From Armigeres subalbatus (taxonomy: Eukaryota > Arthropoda > Insecta > Diptera > Culicidae): a stretch of DNA of 64,000 nt. The translations under genes and the position numbers were made by a program. The notes beneath the pieces are model-generated. The model was not told the DNA's origin and made no database searches. It was given only the letters and a program-made list of their open reading frames with translations. Position 1 is the first letter of the stretch. The number at the start of each line of letters is the position of its first letter. The stretch spans positions 251,444,067 to 251,508,066 of the forward strand of contig NC_085139.1 of the NCBI RefSeq assembly GCF_024139115.2, written 5' to 3'. This document shows, piece by piece, positions 43,420 through 55,748 of this stretch.

Positions 43420-44160
43420 GATTGACGGTGAAAGCGAAATCCTCACTCAAAACACTAACAGCCTTGGTCGTAAATCACGCACTTCCTCAATTTCTTTCTT
43501 CGAAGGTTTCATTGACACCAACAACCACTTATTATCACAAGCCACTACCGAGCCACATGCGATCGCATGCCGATCGTGGCTTCTCTTTGTTCTTGCGTTT
43601 GCTGCACAGCTCACTTCACGTCCATTTCTTCCACCACGCACTAATTGCCAATCAAAACAATTTGACACAGTTCAAATCCAAACAACGCTCCCACAGGTCA
43701 TCCAAACGGCATCTTCTCGATCATCGTCGATATCGCATAGCGGACACCGCAAATAAAAAGAGTCTATTGACTTCCGATTTCTCTTCTGCCACCACGCTCC
43801 CCAAACACCCCGCGCGATCGATCCGCAAATAAATGGGTTGGAGCCCCAACTACTCAAACCGCACCAACACACTCGCGAACCGTTGGTTGTTGTTGGCCGC
43901 CGTTTTCAAACCTCGAAACGGGTTCTTCGCCACCACCGGAATTCGGGTTGGACACGCATGCAACAGGGGCAGGAGGTATCGCACGATCACCGAGCACTGA
44001 CTACCGCGCGATCGCTGGCCAAGAGAGGACGCACTACCTGTCTGGATCTCTGCTCACCGTCAACTGAATCACCGAATGCAGTTTGGCTCTGTTCTGCGCC
44101 GGACGGATGGCTGAAGATCACCTTTCGCTCAGTGTGTGGCGACCTGCTGAAACATAATTA
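43420..44160 (-). promoter_or_regulatory. Probable 5' UTR and promoter region of the minus-strand gene
   Basis: Upstream of the ATG at 43419 the DNA is relatively GC-rich and non-repetitive. A minus-strand TCAGT, the arthropod initiator core, occurs at about 44000. No TATA box is evident. Plus-strand frames here are probably shadows. This is inference from position and composition. Confidence 0.35.
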
Positions 44161-44510
44161 GGTTCGCTCTTTCTTGTTCTCTGCGGTGGCGGAACGTGAG
44201 AGAGATAGAGAGAAAGTGAAGAGAGTGATGTGTCTCGCTCAACAGGTAGGAGTCAATGAAAATAAATACTAAGGTATGGAAATCCATATAATGTGTGCGT
44301 GCCTTTTGTGTATGGTGAAAAAGCTTTCACTACTACATTCGAACGAGCTCCCATAAGAAGCCGTGCAAATATGTACGTCACCATTTGCTGTTTACATTTT
44401 CTATCATCCACTAATACAGTTGCATTTGGTCTTCTTCCTCACCTTCTATCTATTCTCATTGGGTAGGAGCTAACGATGGAAACAAACACGTGCTCTTTCG
44501 CATGCTCTTA

Positions 44511-44775
44511 CACTCACAAAAAACTCCGCATTATATTCATGAGTTCACACATGGATTTTTGCAATGGGGGTAGCGAAATGGATTTCATAGTTTCGACACA
44601 TATATTCCATGCGCCCACATGTATTGCATGAGTGTCCACACATACTATCCATGTGGATCATAGTATCCATGTGTGAATTTGTATGCAAATAAGTATGTGC
44701 CGACACATGATATGCATATTTCAAAATACATGGATTTTTACCATAAAGTATGTGTCGATTTTCCTGAGTGTATGT
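44511..44775. mobile_element. Possible MITE with ACACTCA ends
   Basis: TTACACTCACAAAAA on the left and TTTTCCTGAGTGTATG on the right are short inverted ends. The interior repeats ACACATGGAT, CATGTGTG and similar words in both orientations, giving a mosaic of small palindromes. No frame. Confidence 0.45.
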
Positions 44776-45635
44776 TTTACCTGCGAAATATCATCTGAGA
44801 AAGTCGAATAAAGCGATACTTTGAAAGACCCCTCGTTGGAAACGATTTAAGTCTGTATCGTTCTCTCTAGTTTTGCACAGTTTCTCTTAAGAATTGAATA
44901 CGTTTAGAGATTAAGCAAAACCAGAAAACTTTCCATCTCTGCGAATGGATTTTGTTATTAAAACCAAATAAATTCCAGAACCAGAACCTGAAACAAACCA
45001 TTCAATACTCTTTTTACATTTTACCTACATTCCAACACCCAAGTGGAGCATTGCTTCCTCGCCACTTAGATTCAATAAAAGGACTTTTGTAGTAATTAAT
45101 TGAGCGTATTATCACGTATTGTGAGCCAAGTTTCCACTCAAAAACTGTTTAGATAGGACAAGAAACCGAACCCACCTGCCTTAATCATAGTCTGTTTCGC
45201 GGTCTCTTATCACACCGCTGATCTACGGAAGGACACATCGAATAGCTGTTTTGACAAGATCAATAATTCTAGTCAACAGTTTAGAAGTTTGACACGGCAG
45301 ACGAGTCACGCAATGCGACGCAAAAACTCATGCGGTGGAATATTAATTATTGAACTGATCAACAGTGGATCGCTGTCTGTCTTGGTACAGTGATCACCAC
45401 GTCACTATCCAAGCCGTTCCTGGATGGACGTTACGCAGAATAACAGCGATTTCAACAATGCTTGTTCTCTCATATGGCCCTCCGCTAATCTTCAGTTTCT
45501 AACCATTTCACACTTGCCGCTCGCTTGCAGTGCCAATAGAATCTGCATCTTCATTACTTTCATCTACTCCTTTTCACTTTGAGTAGTATAATTATCGCCG
45601 AAAAAAGCCAATAAATTAATTAAGATTTTACCATC
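44776..45635. other. Intergenic DNA, no feature recognised
   Basis: AT-rich, short frames only, no recognisable repeat beyond the polypyrimidine tract that begins at about 45636. Confidence 0.45.
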
Positions 45636-46138
45636 TTCTTCCTTTTTCTTCTACTTTTTTTTCTTCTTCGCTTTTACTTTTTCGCTCTTGTTTCTTCTTC
45701 CTCCTTTTTTGTTCATTATTTCTCCTGCCTCTTGCTTCGTTCTTCTTCTTCCTTTTTCTTCATTATTTCTCCTTCTTCTTTCTTCCTTCTTCCTCAATCC
45801 TTCTTCTTTTTTCTTCTTCTTTCTCCCTTTTTTATTTCTCGTTCTACATATCTTCTACATTCTTCTTTCTTTTTTCCTCCATCCTCCTTCCACTTTTCCA
45901 TTTTGCTTCTGACTTCGTTCTTTCTTTTTTGTCTCCTTCCTTCTTTCTTGTTTATTCTTTTTTTTTTCTCCTTTCTTGTTTCTTCTTCTTCGCTCTTCCT
46001 GCTTTCTTTTTCCTTCTACTTATTTTTTCTTCTATTTTTTCCTTCTTCCTTCGTCTTGCTTCCTTCTTTTTGCTTTCTTCTTCTTTCTTCCTTCTTCTTT
46101 CTTCTTTCGTTTTCTTCCAGCTTTCTTCTTCCTTCTAT
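45636..46138. repeat. Polypyrimidine tract (TTCTTCC)n, 0.5 kb
   Basis: Nearly all C/T on the plus strand with TTCTTCCTTCTTTC-type steps; Phe/Ser/Leu-rich frames are artefacts. Confidence 0.95.
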
Positions 46139-46580
46139 TGTTGTATAGAACATATTATTATCATAGGTTATCATATTATGACTGAATGAGTTACTCACGA
46201 TTTAAGGTGACTCGGGTAGGTACACCGTGTTATTTTTCCTATCTTTTGTCTCTTTTTAGCATTGTCACCTCGTAACTTAGGAGCGGCGTATTTCGGTTTT
46301 CAGTTGTTTGATGTAACTGTAAATGAATCAGCATATAGATTGCGAGTAAGCTCACGTTGGTAATACTTTTTCAAAATCATATTTGTTGTAGAAAAAATTA
46401 AGCATTCAATGATGAAAATGATAAAGATTTGATAACTGTTCGTGCTTCCCGTGTCACCTTTAATTTGGCCTTATAGACACCTTACTTCACCAATTCCAGA
46501 GGAAATGTACGTTTAGCTTAAGATAGAGAGTAGGTTAAAGTATAATTTCGATTGTAAGTATAATTTCGTTTATACTCATA
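46139..46580. other. Intergenic DNA, no feature recognised
   Basis: AT-rich, without a frame or repeat that I can name. Confidence 0.4.
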
Positions 46581-48090
46581 TAAGGTACCCCGGGGGAAGT
46601 GAAAATACGGGGTAAGTGGGTACTATGGCTGCCGATTAATCGGTGAACGTTTTTAATGGTAACAATGTTCTAGAAAGATGAAGCAGAATTATCAACGAAT
46701 TCGCCTGTCACAAAAAAATTGGAATCAAAACCATTTACGGCATCATACTAATGGTATTGTTTAATCATGACTTTAAACTAACGGGAAAATCTATCACTTT
46801 TATTTTAATTCAAAGGATTACCAACAAAATAGTCGTTCCCAAATTCATCATTGATGTGGAAAGTGAATATTTTGAGCAATTAAATAATTGTGTGACATCA
46901 AAAACGATTTAAAAGTTTTGATTAAAGCCAAAATCTGCAATCTTCACTTTCCCTTGATTTTTAACATACATGGACAAGTGGGACATATATGAACAACATT
47001 TTTGATAAAGCCATTTTACCTGTTTTTAGATTGTTGCGTAGTGAAAAATAACTTCGACACTCATATATCATATGGATCTGAATCAAATGCAGTTGATATC
47101 GTTGGTTTAGTTGTTAAGAAGTAGTGTACAGTTGATTTACCAAATGTGTATTATACTTTCCGAAAATTATCTCCCTCATGGAAAAGAGCAATGGTTATAA
47201 CTATGCAAAATTTTCCGTTTACAGTGCAAACAATCTACTTATTCTACAATAGATCAACAGGTTTTATCGTGTGTTTTATTATTTTTAAACTTCGCATCAG
47301 ATTAACAGATTTTAAGATAAATAAAGTGCTTAAGACATAAATTGGGCATTACGTCCTATTACAAATTTACAACACCCCATGAATAAACACGTTCCTTTTG
47401 AGGTTCTAATTTATTTAATAATTTGTATTAAACAGAGAAACATTCATTCGAAAAGTGAACAAAGATTTGCGTATCTCTTCCATCTAACACATTTGGTAAG
47501 AAAGTAAGCTAATGTAAAGCCAGACAACAGACAATTAAACGGCTGTTGTCTTGTTTTTTTTATATCTGCTAACATTGTGATCCCTTTCTTTTGCCAAAAA
47601 CAAAAGTCTGACAAGCAATAAACCTCCATCCATCATCTGAAATACTACGACTCAGAAATTACATGAGCATTATATCTACATTTTTCAAATTAGTTTCGTT
47701 CTACAGTATAGAACAGAATAGGTCCCACTTGCCCCGTTTGAAGGGGTAAGTGGGTCCCACAGGTAAATTTATTTAAGTCACTACCAATATTTTTGTAACT
47801 GAATAAATGGCTTACAATACGTCTACACTTCAACAATGGAAGCATATAATAATGTATCCGTGGTTAATGTCCTGAAATACCCTGTTTTCTTAATATGCTT
47901 TAGCGATTTTGCTGAACTAGCATTTTTTTAGGCCCCACTTGCCCCGGGGTATTCGATTCGAGCGTATTCGAGGATGGAGAGATGCGGCCTCGAACCGTGT
48001 ATTGTGGCGTCAAATTGTTGATTCAGTGTTATCTGTATAGATGTAGACTAAATAAATGAATGAAATGAATGAATGCCCCGGGGTACCTTA
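46581..48090. mobile_element. 1.5-kb TIR element with TACCCCGGGG ends
   Basis: TAAGGTACCCCGGGG at 46581-46595 and its exact complement CCCCGGGGTACCTTA at 48076-48090 bound this block. A second right-hand copy of the end (CACTTGCCCCGGGGTA) lies at about 47936-47951, and internal GGGGTAAGTGGG words recur at about 46609 and 47742. No transposase frame. Either one element of 1.5 kb or two nested relatives. Confidence 0.6.
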
Positions 48091-48152
48091 ATTTAATTCA
48101 ACTACTGCATGATATGCCTTTAGGAATATTTCGCTATTAATCTAAGATCTAG

Positions 48153-48440
48153 GAGCCCTCCTTAGCCGTGCGGTAAGACGCGCGGCTACAAAGCAAGACC
48201 ATGCTGAGGTTGGCTGGGTTCGATTCCCGGTGCCGGTGTAGGCAATTTTCGGATTGGAAATTGTCTCGACTTCCCTGGGCATAAAAGTATCATCGTGTTA
48301 GCCTCATGATATACGAATGCAAAAATGGTAACCTGGCTTAGAAAACTCGCAGTTAATGACTGTGGAAGTGCTTAATGAACACTAAGCTGCGAGGCGGCTC
48401 TGTCCTAGTGTGGGGATGTAATGCCAATAAGAAGAAGAAG
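48153..48440 (+). mobile_element. Feilai-type tRNA SINE
   Basis: The head is tRNA-like (GCCGTGCGGTAAGACGCGCG, then the B box GGTTCGATTCCC), the body contains ATTGGAAATTGTCTCGAC and CTAAGCTGCGAGGCGGC, and the tail is AAGAAGAAG. It is flanked by AATCTAAGATCTAG (48139-48152) and AATCTTTGATCTAG (48441-48454), a 14-bp duplication with two changes. The sequence agrees with my knowledge of Feilai, an Aedes SINE family, and is the strongest taxonomic marker here. Confidence 0.85.
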
Positions 48441-48774
48441 AATCTTTGATCTAGTTACGGTATTCACTAATCTATAGGCAACATATATCGTGGATTTTTG
48501 TTGATCTAGCCGTATGCTGAATTTAAGAATTTTAGATTTTAATCACTATTAAAAGAAGATTTAGTTTGTAGATAATCACACCAACTTCATTGTACCTGAG
48601 TGATTTGCAATTCTTCCCACTTATTGTTTTGGTCCCATTCGTCGGTGTCCATCATCACCGATAGCGAGTTTCATCTCTCCTTCATACTTCATCCGCAAAT
48701 GGTTATTTGGTCACAGTTTAGACTAATAGCTTGACCAGTCTCAATTGACCAGTAGCAGGGGGGCCTCGTCGCGA

Positions 48775-48925
48775 CAATCCTTTTCTTTATTCTTCCTTCT
48801 TTCTTCTTTCTTGTTTGTTCTTCTCTCTAGATTTTTGCTTCTTTGCTCTTCTGCTCTTCCTTCTTCCTTTCTCCTTCTTTTTCCTTCCTTATTGCTTCTT
48901 TCTTTTTTCTTCTTCGCTCAACTTT
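48775..48925. repeat. Short polypyrimidine tract
   Basis: About 150 bp of CTTCTTTCTTCC-like sequence, separated from the main 49245-55530 tract by the foldback element at 48936-49189. Confidence 0.9.
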
Positions 48926-48935
48926 ATTTCTACCT

Positions 48936-49189
48936 ATGATATGGAAATGCTAATATCATCTTCCAAATTCTTCCCTCCCCCTGCATACGGGAGCTTGGCA
49001 GAAGGAAGGTCGTGTGATATGTGCCATCACCAAAATTGCCCTTCGCTCGCTTTCAAATCGACTTCTATACAAATATTCTTCATGCCTGCCGTATCCTAAC
49101 GGAACTATCAATTCTATACTTTCACCTCTAATTATATCATGAACATGTACGTCTAAGTTTGGAAGATGATATTAGCATTTCCATATCAT
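48936..49189. mobile_element. Foldback element with perfect 32-bp termini
   Basis: ATGATATGGAAATGCTAATA and the rest of 48936-48967 recur as an exact 32-bp inverted copy at 49158-49189. About 190 bp of non-coding sequence lies between. Pyrimidine tracts flank both sides, so it appears inserted in, or bounding, the microsatellite. Confidence 0.8.
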
Positions 49190-49244
49190 TGTAAATCATT
49201 TAACTTCGCGTAGAAGTAACACGCACAAAATCATTAATTTAGTT

Positions 49245-52200
49245 TATTTCTTCTTCTTATTTTTTTCTTGATTATTTCTTCTTTATCTTCCTTTTTTCTT
49301 CTCTTTTCCTTCTTCCTTCTTTCTTTATCCTTTTTCTTCATCTTTATACATCCGTTTTCTTCCTTCTTTCTTCGTATTTTTCTTCCTTCTTTTTCCCTCC
49401 TTCTTTTTTCCCTTTTTTCTTCCTTCAATCTTCTTCCTTCTTCGTTCTGCCTATTCCTCCTTCCTATTTCCTTCTTCTTTCTTTCTTCTTTATTTCTCCT
49501 TCTTTCTTCTCCCTTCTTCCTTCCACTTTTTCCATCTTCCTGCTGATTTCTCTTTTCAACTTTCTTTTCTTCTTCCTTCTAACTTCTTCCTTCTATATCC
49601 TTTCTTCTTCGCTGTTCCTACTTCCTTCTTTCTTCTTCCTTCTGCTTTCTTTTCATTTTTTACTTCTTTATTTTCCCTACTTCTTTCTTGCGTCTTCCTT
49701 CTTCCTTTGTCTTTCTTCCTTCTTCTTTTTATCTTTTTTCTTCTTCCTTCTTTCTTCTTCCTTTTTCCTGCTTTCTTCTTCCTTTTTTCTTCTTTCTTCT
49801 TCCTTATTTATTATTCTTTTTGTTTTTTCTTCTTTGCTCTTCCTTTCTCCTTCTTTCTACTTGCTTCTTTCTTCTTCCTTTTTCTTCCTTTTCACTTCTT
49901 TATTTAACCTTCTCTCGTCTTCGTTCTTCTTTCTTCCTTCTTCCCCTTTCTTCTTTCTTCCTTCTTCCTCTTTCTTCCTTCTTCCCTCTTTTTCTTTCTT
50001 CTTCCTTCTACCTTCTTCCTTCTTTCTTTGCTATTCCTCCTTTTTCTTTGTTCTTATTTGTTCATTTTTCCTTCTTCCTCCTTCTGTCCTCCTTCTTCCT
50101 CTCCCCATATTTTTATTCTCTGCTTTCTTCTTCCGACTTCCTTCTTTCTTCTTTTTTAATCCTCACTTCTCACTTCTCCCTTCTCGTTAAACCTAATCTT
50201 CCTCCTTCTTCTTTTTTGCTTCTTCTTTCTTCCTTCTTTCTTCTTCCTTCATCTTTCTTCGTTCTTCCTACTTCGTTCTTCGTTTTTTCTTCTTCGTTTC
50301 TCTTTCTTCTTTCTTCCTTCTACATTATTCCTGCTTTTTCCTCCCTTCTTCTATTCTCCTTCCACTTTTTCAATCTTCCTTCTAATTTCTCCCTTCTACT
50401 TTCTTTCTTCTTTCTTTTTCCTTCTAACTTTTTCCTTCTTTGTTTTTTCTTCATTATTCTTTTTTCTTACATCTTACTTCTTCGCTCTTCCTTCTTTCTG
50501 CTTCCTACTGCTTCCTACTGTTTCCTTCTGTATTTTCCCTTTTTCTCTTTTTTCTTTCTACTTCCTTCTACCATTTTCCTTCTTTCATCGCTATTCCTCC
50601 TTCTTCGCTCTTTCTTGTTCTTTTTTTCTTCTTTCTCCTTCTATCTTCCTTCTTCAATTTTTTTATTTCTTGCTTTCGTCTTCCTTCTTTCTACTTTCTT
50701 CTTCATTATTTGCTCTTTTCTTCTCATTTTTTCTTCTTCCTTCTTTCTACTATCTTCTTTCTTTCTCCTTCCTTTTTCTTCCTTTTCTCTTCTTTATATC
50801 AACTTCATCCGTCTTCGTTCTATTTTCTTCATTGTATTTTTTTAACTTTATTAATGTGTTTTTTTTTAATTCTAGGATTAAGTTAAACACAGTTTCTTTA
50901 TTGTCCTCTTTCTTCCTTCTTCCCTCTTTTTTCTTCCTTCTTCCCTTTTTAATTTCTTCTCCCTTCTACCTTCTTCCTCCTTTCTTTGCTATTCCTCCTC
51001 CTTCTTCGCTCTTTCTTGTTCATTTTTCCTTCTTCCTCCATATCCATCTATCTTCCTTCTTCCTTCTTCCATATTTTTTCCCTGATTTCGTCTTCCTTCT
51101 TCCGACTTCATCCTCACTTCTTCTTCTTCGTTGTTCTTTTTTCTCCTTCATTTCTCTTTCATCTTTCTTTCTTCTATATTATTCGTTCTTTTTGCTCCCT
51201 TCTTCCATTCTCTTCCACTTTTTCAATCTTCCTTCTGGTTTCTCCCTTCTACTTTCTTTCTTCTTTCTTCTTCCTTCTAACTTCTTCCTGTTTTGTTTTT
51301 CTTCTTTATTCTTTCTTCCTTCATCTTTCTTCTTACATCTTGCTTCTTCGCTCTTCCTTCTTTCTTCTTTCTTCGTACTTCTGCTTTCTCTTTCTTTTTT
51401 CCTTCTTCATTTTCCCTACTTCTTTCTTGTTCTTTTTTCCTTCTTTCTCCTTCCATCTTCCTTCTTCCACCTTCCTTCTTCCTCCTGCCATTTTTTATTT
51501 CCTGCTTTCTTCTTCCTTCTTCCTGCTTGCTTCTTCTTTCTTTTTTTTTATTTACTCTTTTCTTTTATTCTTCTTTGCTCTTTTTTCTTTTTTCTTTCTA
51601 CTTTCTTCTTCCTTTTCTTCCTTTGCTCTTCTTTATTCCACCTTCAATCGTCTTCGTTCTTTCTTCTTCCTGTTTACTTCTCCATTCTTCATTCTTTTTT
51701 TCATTTTTTTTTCTTTTTTCTTCCTTCTACTTCTTCTTGCTTCTTTTTTTCCCTATTTTGCTTTCTTCTTCGCACTTTCTTGTACTTTTTCCCTTCTATC
51801 TCCTTCCATCTTCCTCCTTGCATATTTTTATTCCCTGCTTTCTTCTTCCTTCTTCTGATTTCTTCCACATTTCTCACTCCTCCCTTCTCATTCGGCCTAA
51901 TCTTCTTCCTTTTTCCTTCTTCCTTCTTCTTTGTTCCTTCTTTCTTCTTCCTTCATCTTTCTTCCTTCTTCCTTCTTGCGTGCTTCATTTTTCTCTCCTT
52001 CATTTCTCCTTCTTCTTTCTTTCCTCTATATTATTCCTTTTTCTTCTCCCTTCTTCCATTCTCCTTTCACTTTTTCCATCTTCATTCTGATTTTTACCTT
52101 CTACTTTCTTTCTTCTTTCTACTTCCTTCTAACTTTTTATTTCTTTGTTTTTTCTTCATTATTCTTTATTCTTTCACTTTTCTTCTCACATTTTTCTTTT

Positions 52201-55200
52201 TCGCTCTTCCTGCTTTCTTCTTCCTTCTGCTTAATCTTTCTTTTTTTCCTTCTTGCGTCCTCATGCTTCATTCTTCCTTCTCTACTCTAACAAAGGAGTG
52301 ATTATTAAGTTTGACAAAGTTCATCACTTAATGCTTCATTCTTCCTTTTTCCTTCTTTTGTCTTCCTTCTTCCATATTTTTTCTTCCTTCTACCTTTTTT
52401 CTTGTTTCATCGCTATTCCTCCTTTTTCGCTCTTTGTTGTTCTTTTTTCCTTCTTCCTTCTTCCTTCTTCCTTCTTTCACCTTTCTTTCTTCCTTCCTTC
52501 TTTCCTTTTCCTCCTTCTATTTTTTTAATTTCCTGCTTTCTTCTACCTTCTTCCTGCTTTCTTCTTCGTTCTTTCTTCTTCATTATTTGCTCTTCTATTT
52601 TTATTTTTATCTTCTTGGCTTTTTTTTCTTCCTTCTTTCTACCTTCTTTCTCACTATTCCTCCTCCTTTTTTGCTCTTTCTTGTTCATTTTTCCTTCTTC
52701 CTCCTTCTATCTTCCTTCTTCCTCCTACCATGTTTTTACTCCCTGCTTTCTTCTTCCTTCATCCTCACTTCTCACTTCTACCTTCTCATTGGGCCTAATC
52801 TTCTTCCTTCTTCCTTTTTCCTTCTTCCTGTTTCCTTCTTTCTTCTTCCTTTATCTTTCTTTCTTCTTCCTTCTTCGTTCTTCTTTTTTCTCCTTGATCT
52901 TTCTTTCTTCTATATTATTCCTTCTTTTTGCTCCCTTCTTCCATCCTCCTTCCACTTTTTTCATCTTCCTTCTGATTTCTCCCTTCTACTTTCTTTCTTC
53001 TTCCTTCTAACTTCTTCCTTCTTTGTTTTTTGCCTTTCTCGTATACTAAGTATACGTAAAGGCTATATGAGGCGCACCCACCCAAAAAAAAATGTCACTC
53101 ATTTTTCAGGTACTTATCCTTATCCGATTAACTCGCAACAAGGGATACTCTACCATTACTTCCTATTGAAAATTGGTCAGATCGGACTATGGGCTCGGAA
53201 GTTATGGCCAAAATACCACTTTTTTTTATAGAAAAATTGAGTAAAAAATTGTCACTCATTTTTCAGGCACATATCCTTAACCGATTTACTCACAACAAGT
53301 TGCATTCGACGCAGGATACTCGACCATTGTTTCCTGTTGAAAATTGGCCAGATAGGACTATGGGCTCAAGAGTAATGGCCAAAATACTATTTTTATAATG
53401 CACGAGAAAGGCACCATTACCGCTAGGTGGATTAATCAGGGTTTTTCTTCTTTATTCTTTCTTTTTTCATTTTTTTTCTTCCTTCTTTCTTCTTACTTCT
53501 GCTTTCTCTTTATTTTTCCTTTCTATATTTTCCTTACTTCCTTCTTGCGTCTTCGTTCTTCTTTCTTCCTTTTTCCTCTTTCTTCCTTTTTCCCTCTGTT
53601 GTCTACCTTCTTCCATCTTTTTTCTTTCTTCTTCCTTCTACCTTTTCCAACTTTCCTCCTTCAACTTCACTCTATCTTCTACTTTTTTCCATCTTTCTCC
53701 TTCCATGTTCCTTCTTCCACCTATCTTCTTCCTCCTTCCATTTTTCATTTCCTGCTTTCTTCTTCCTTCTGTCTTCTTCATTATTTACTCTTCTCTTCTG
53801 AATTTTCTTCTTTGCTCTTTTTTCTTCCTTCTTCTTCCCTTTCTTTTCTTTATTCCACCTTCATTCGTCTTCGTTCTTTCTTCTTCCTGTTTACTTCTCG
53901 ATTCTTCCTTCTTCCTTTTTCCATTTTTTTTTCTTTTTCGTTCCCTCTACTTCTTCTTCCATCTTCCTTCATGCATATTTGTATTCCCTGCTTTCTTCAT
54001 CCTTTTTCCGATTTCCTTCTTTCTTCTTCCTTCGTGTGTCACTCCTCTCATTCGGCCTAATCTTCTTTCTTCTTCCTGTCTTCTTCTTCTTTTTCTTTCT
54101 TTTTTTCCTTCTTCTTTCTTACTTCTTTCATCTTTATTCCTTCTCCTTTTTTCTTCTTCCTTTCTCCTTCTTCCATCCTCCTTCCACTTTTTCCATCTTC
54201 CTTCTGATTTCTTCCTTCTATTTTCTTTCTTCTTTTTGCTTCCTTCTAACTTCTTTGTTCTATCTTCTTTCTTCTTCTCTCTTCCTTCTTTCTTATTTAT
54301 TCTTCTTTCTGATTTCTCTTTCTTTTTTCCTTTTTTATTTTCCCTACTTCTTTCTTGCGTCTTCCTTCGTCTTTCCTTCCTATTCTGTTTTCCTTCTTCC
54401 TTCTATTTTCTTTTTCTTCTTCCTGCTTTTTTTTTTCTTTTTTCTTAATCCTTCTTCCCTTCTGATTTTTTTGCTCTTCCTTTTTCCTTCTTTCTACTTC
54501 TTTTTCTCTTCATTATTTCACCTTCTTTCGCCTTCGTTCTTCCTTCTTTCTTCTTTTTTTTCTTATTTCTTCATTATTTCACCTTCTTTTGCCTTCATTC
54601 TTTCTTCTTCTTTCTTACTTTTTTCCTCTTTTTTCTTTATCCTTCCTTCTACCTTCTTTCTTCTTCGCTATTCATCCCTCTTCTTCGTTCTTTTGTATTA
54701 TTTTTTCGTTCTTTCTCCTTACTTCTTCCTGCTTCCACCTTCCACCTACATTACATTACTTTTTTATTCCCTGCTTTCTTCTTTTTTCTTACTTATTTCT
54801 TCTTTCTTATTTTTTTCTTTTCTACAGATTTTTTCTTTTTTGCTCTTCTTCCTTTCTTTTTGATTTATTCTTCTTCTTTCTTTCTTCTTCCTTTTCTCTT
54901 TTTTATTTTACCTTCTTTTGTCTTCGTTTTTCCTTCTTCCTGTTTACTTCTTCTTCTTTCTTTCTTTTTCCTCCTCCTTACCTTTTTTATGTTTTCACCT
55001 TTTTCCTTCTTTTTTCTTCCTTCTTTTTCTGCGCTATTCCTTTCTTCGTTCTTTCATGTTCTTTTCTTTTTTTTCTTTCTCTTTCTTTTTTCCTTCTTTA
55101 TTTTCCCTACTTCCTTCTTCCTTCGTCTTTCTTCCCTATTATATTTTCCTTCTTTCTTCTTTTCTCTTTCTTTTTCCTGTTTTCTTATTCCTTTTTTCTT

Positions 55201-55530
55201 ATTTCTTCTTTCTTATTAATTCTTCTCTTCTGATTTTTTCTTCCTTGCTTTTCTTTTTTTCTTCTTCTTCCTCCCTCTTTTATTTTGTCTTTATTATTAC
55301 ACCTTCTTTCGCCTTCGTTCTTCTTTCTTTCATCTTTTTTCTTTCTTCTTCTTTATTTCTTTCTTCTTTCTTATATTTTCATTATTTCACCTTGTTTCGC
55401 CTTCGTTCTTCCTTTTTCCTCCTTCTTCCTTCTGCCCTCTATTTTATTCCTTCTTTTGTTCTTTCTTCTTCGCTCTTTCTTGTTTTTTCGACTTCCTCCT
55501 TTCTTCTCCCTTTATTTTCACCTGTATCGA
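49245..55530. repeat. Polypyrimidine array with an ~0.85-kb higher-order period
   Basis: 6.2 kb of plus-strand C/T-rich sequence (TTCTTCCTTC, TTTCTTCTTC and similar), interrupted by a short A/T patch (50840-50900) and a 0.4-kb insert (53030-53412). It is not a plain microsatellite. The phrase TTCCACTTTTTCCATCTTCC with neighbours such as TTTGCTCCCTTCTTCCA recurs near 49522, 50361, 51223, 52066, 52950 and 54182, i.e. every 840-880 bp (the last gap is 1232 bp and includes the insert). TTCTCATTCGGCCTAATCTTC-like text recurs near 50183, 51883, 52785 and 54047. Long Phe/Ser/Leu-rich frames (up to 543 codons) follow composition and are not genes. Confidence 0.9.
53030..53412. mobile_element. Insert with TGCCTTTCTCGT ends and a 157-bp tandem duplication
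   Basis: TGCCTTTCTCGTA at 53030 and TGCACGAGAAAGGCA ending at 53412 are inverted ends. Inside, the block starting GTCACTCATTTTTCAGG occurs twice, near 53094 and 53251, with the shared phrases GGACTATGGGCTC and ATGGCCAAAATAC. Related end motifs occur at 36207 and at 55726 beside the LTR element. Confidence 0.65.
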
Positions 55531-55744
55531 AGCGTCCAATACTGCTCCTCAATCGCTCCACAGTACGGGCTTAATCATAGCCACATCCTACCAGCGGAAG
55601 GGATATTTTAAAACAATTTCGCATAACCATAATCTTACATATTATTTTGGCATATACAATTCCGGAAGATTTTATTACAACCATTGGCATTGTATCGAAA
55701 CCTTACAGTTTTGTATTTGTTGCCTTTCTCGTATACAACTCATA
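55531..55744. other. Left flank of the provirus
   Basis: About 215 bp of non-coding DNA after the pyrimidine array, ending in TTGCCTTTCTCGTATAC. The provirus seems to have landed in a copy of the TGCCTTTCTCG repeat family. Confidence 0.45.
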
Positions 55745-55748
55745 TGCC

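Noticed and set aside
49688..55611. Phe/Ser/Leu-rich ORFs up to 543 codons resembling membrane proteins
   Set aside because: They are translations of polypyrimidine DNA; TTC, TCT and CTT steps give F, S and L in any frame. The same applies to 39480-40450 (minus) and 45688-46189.
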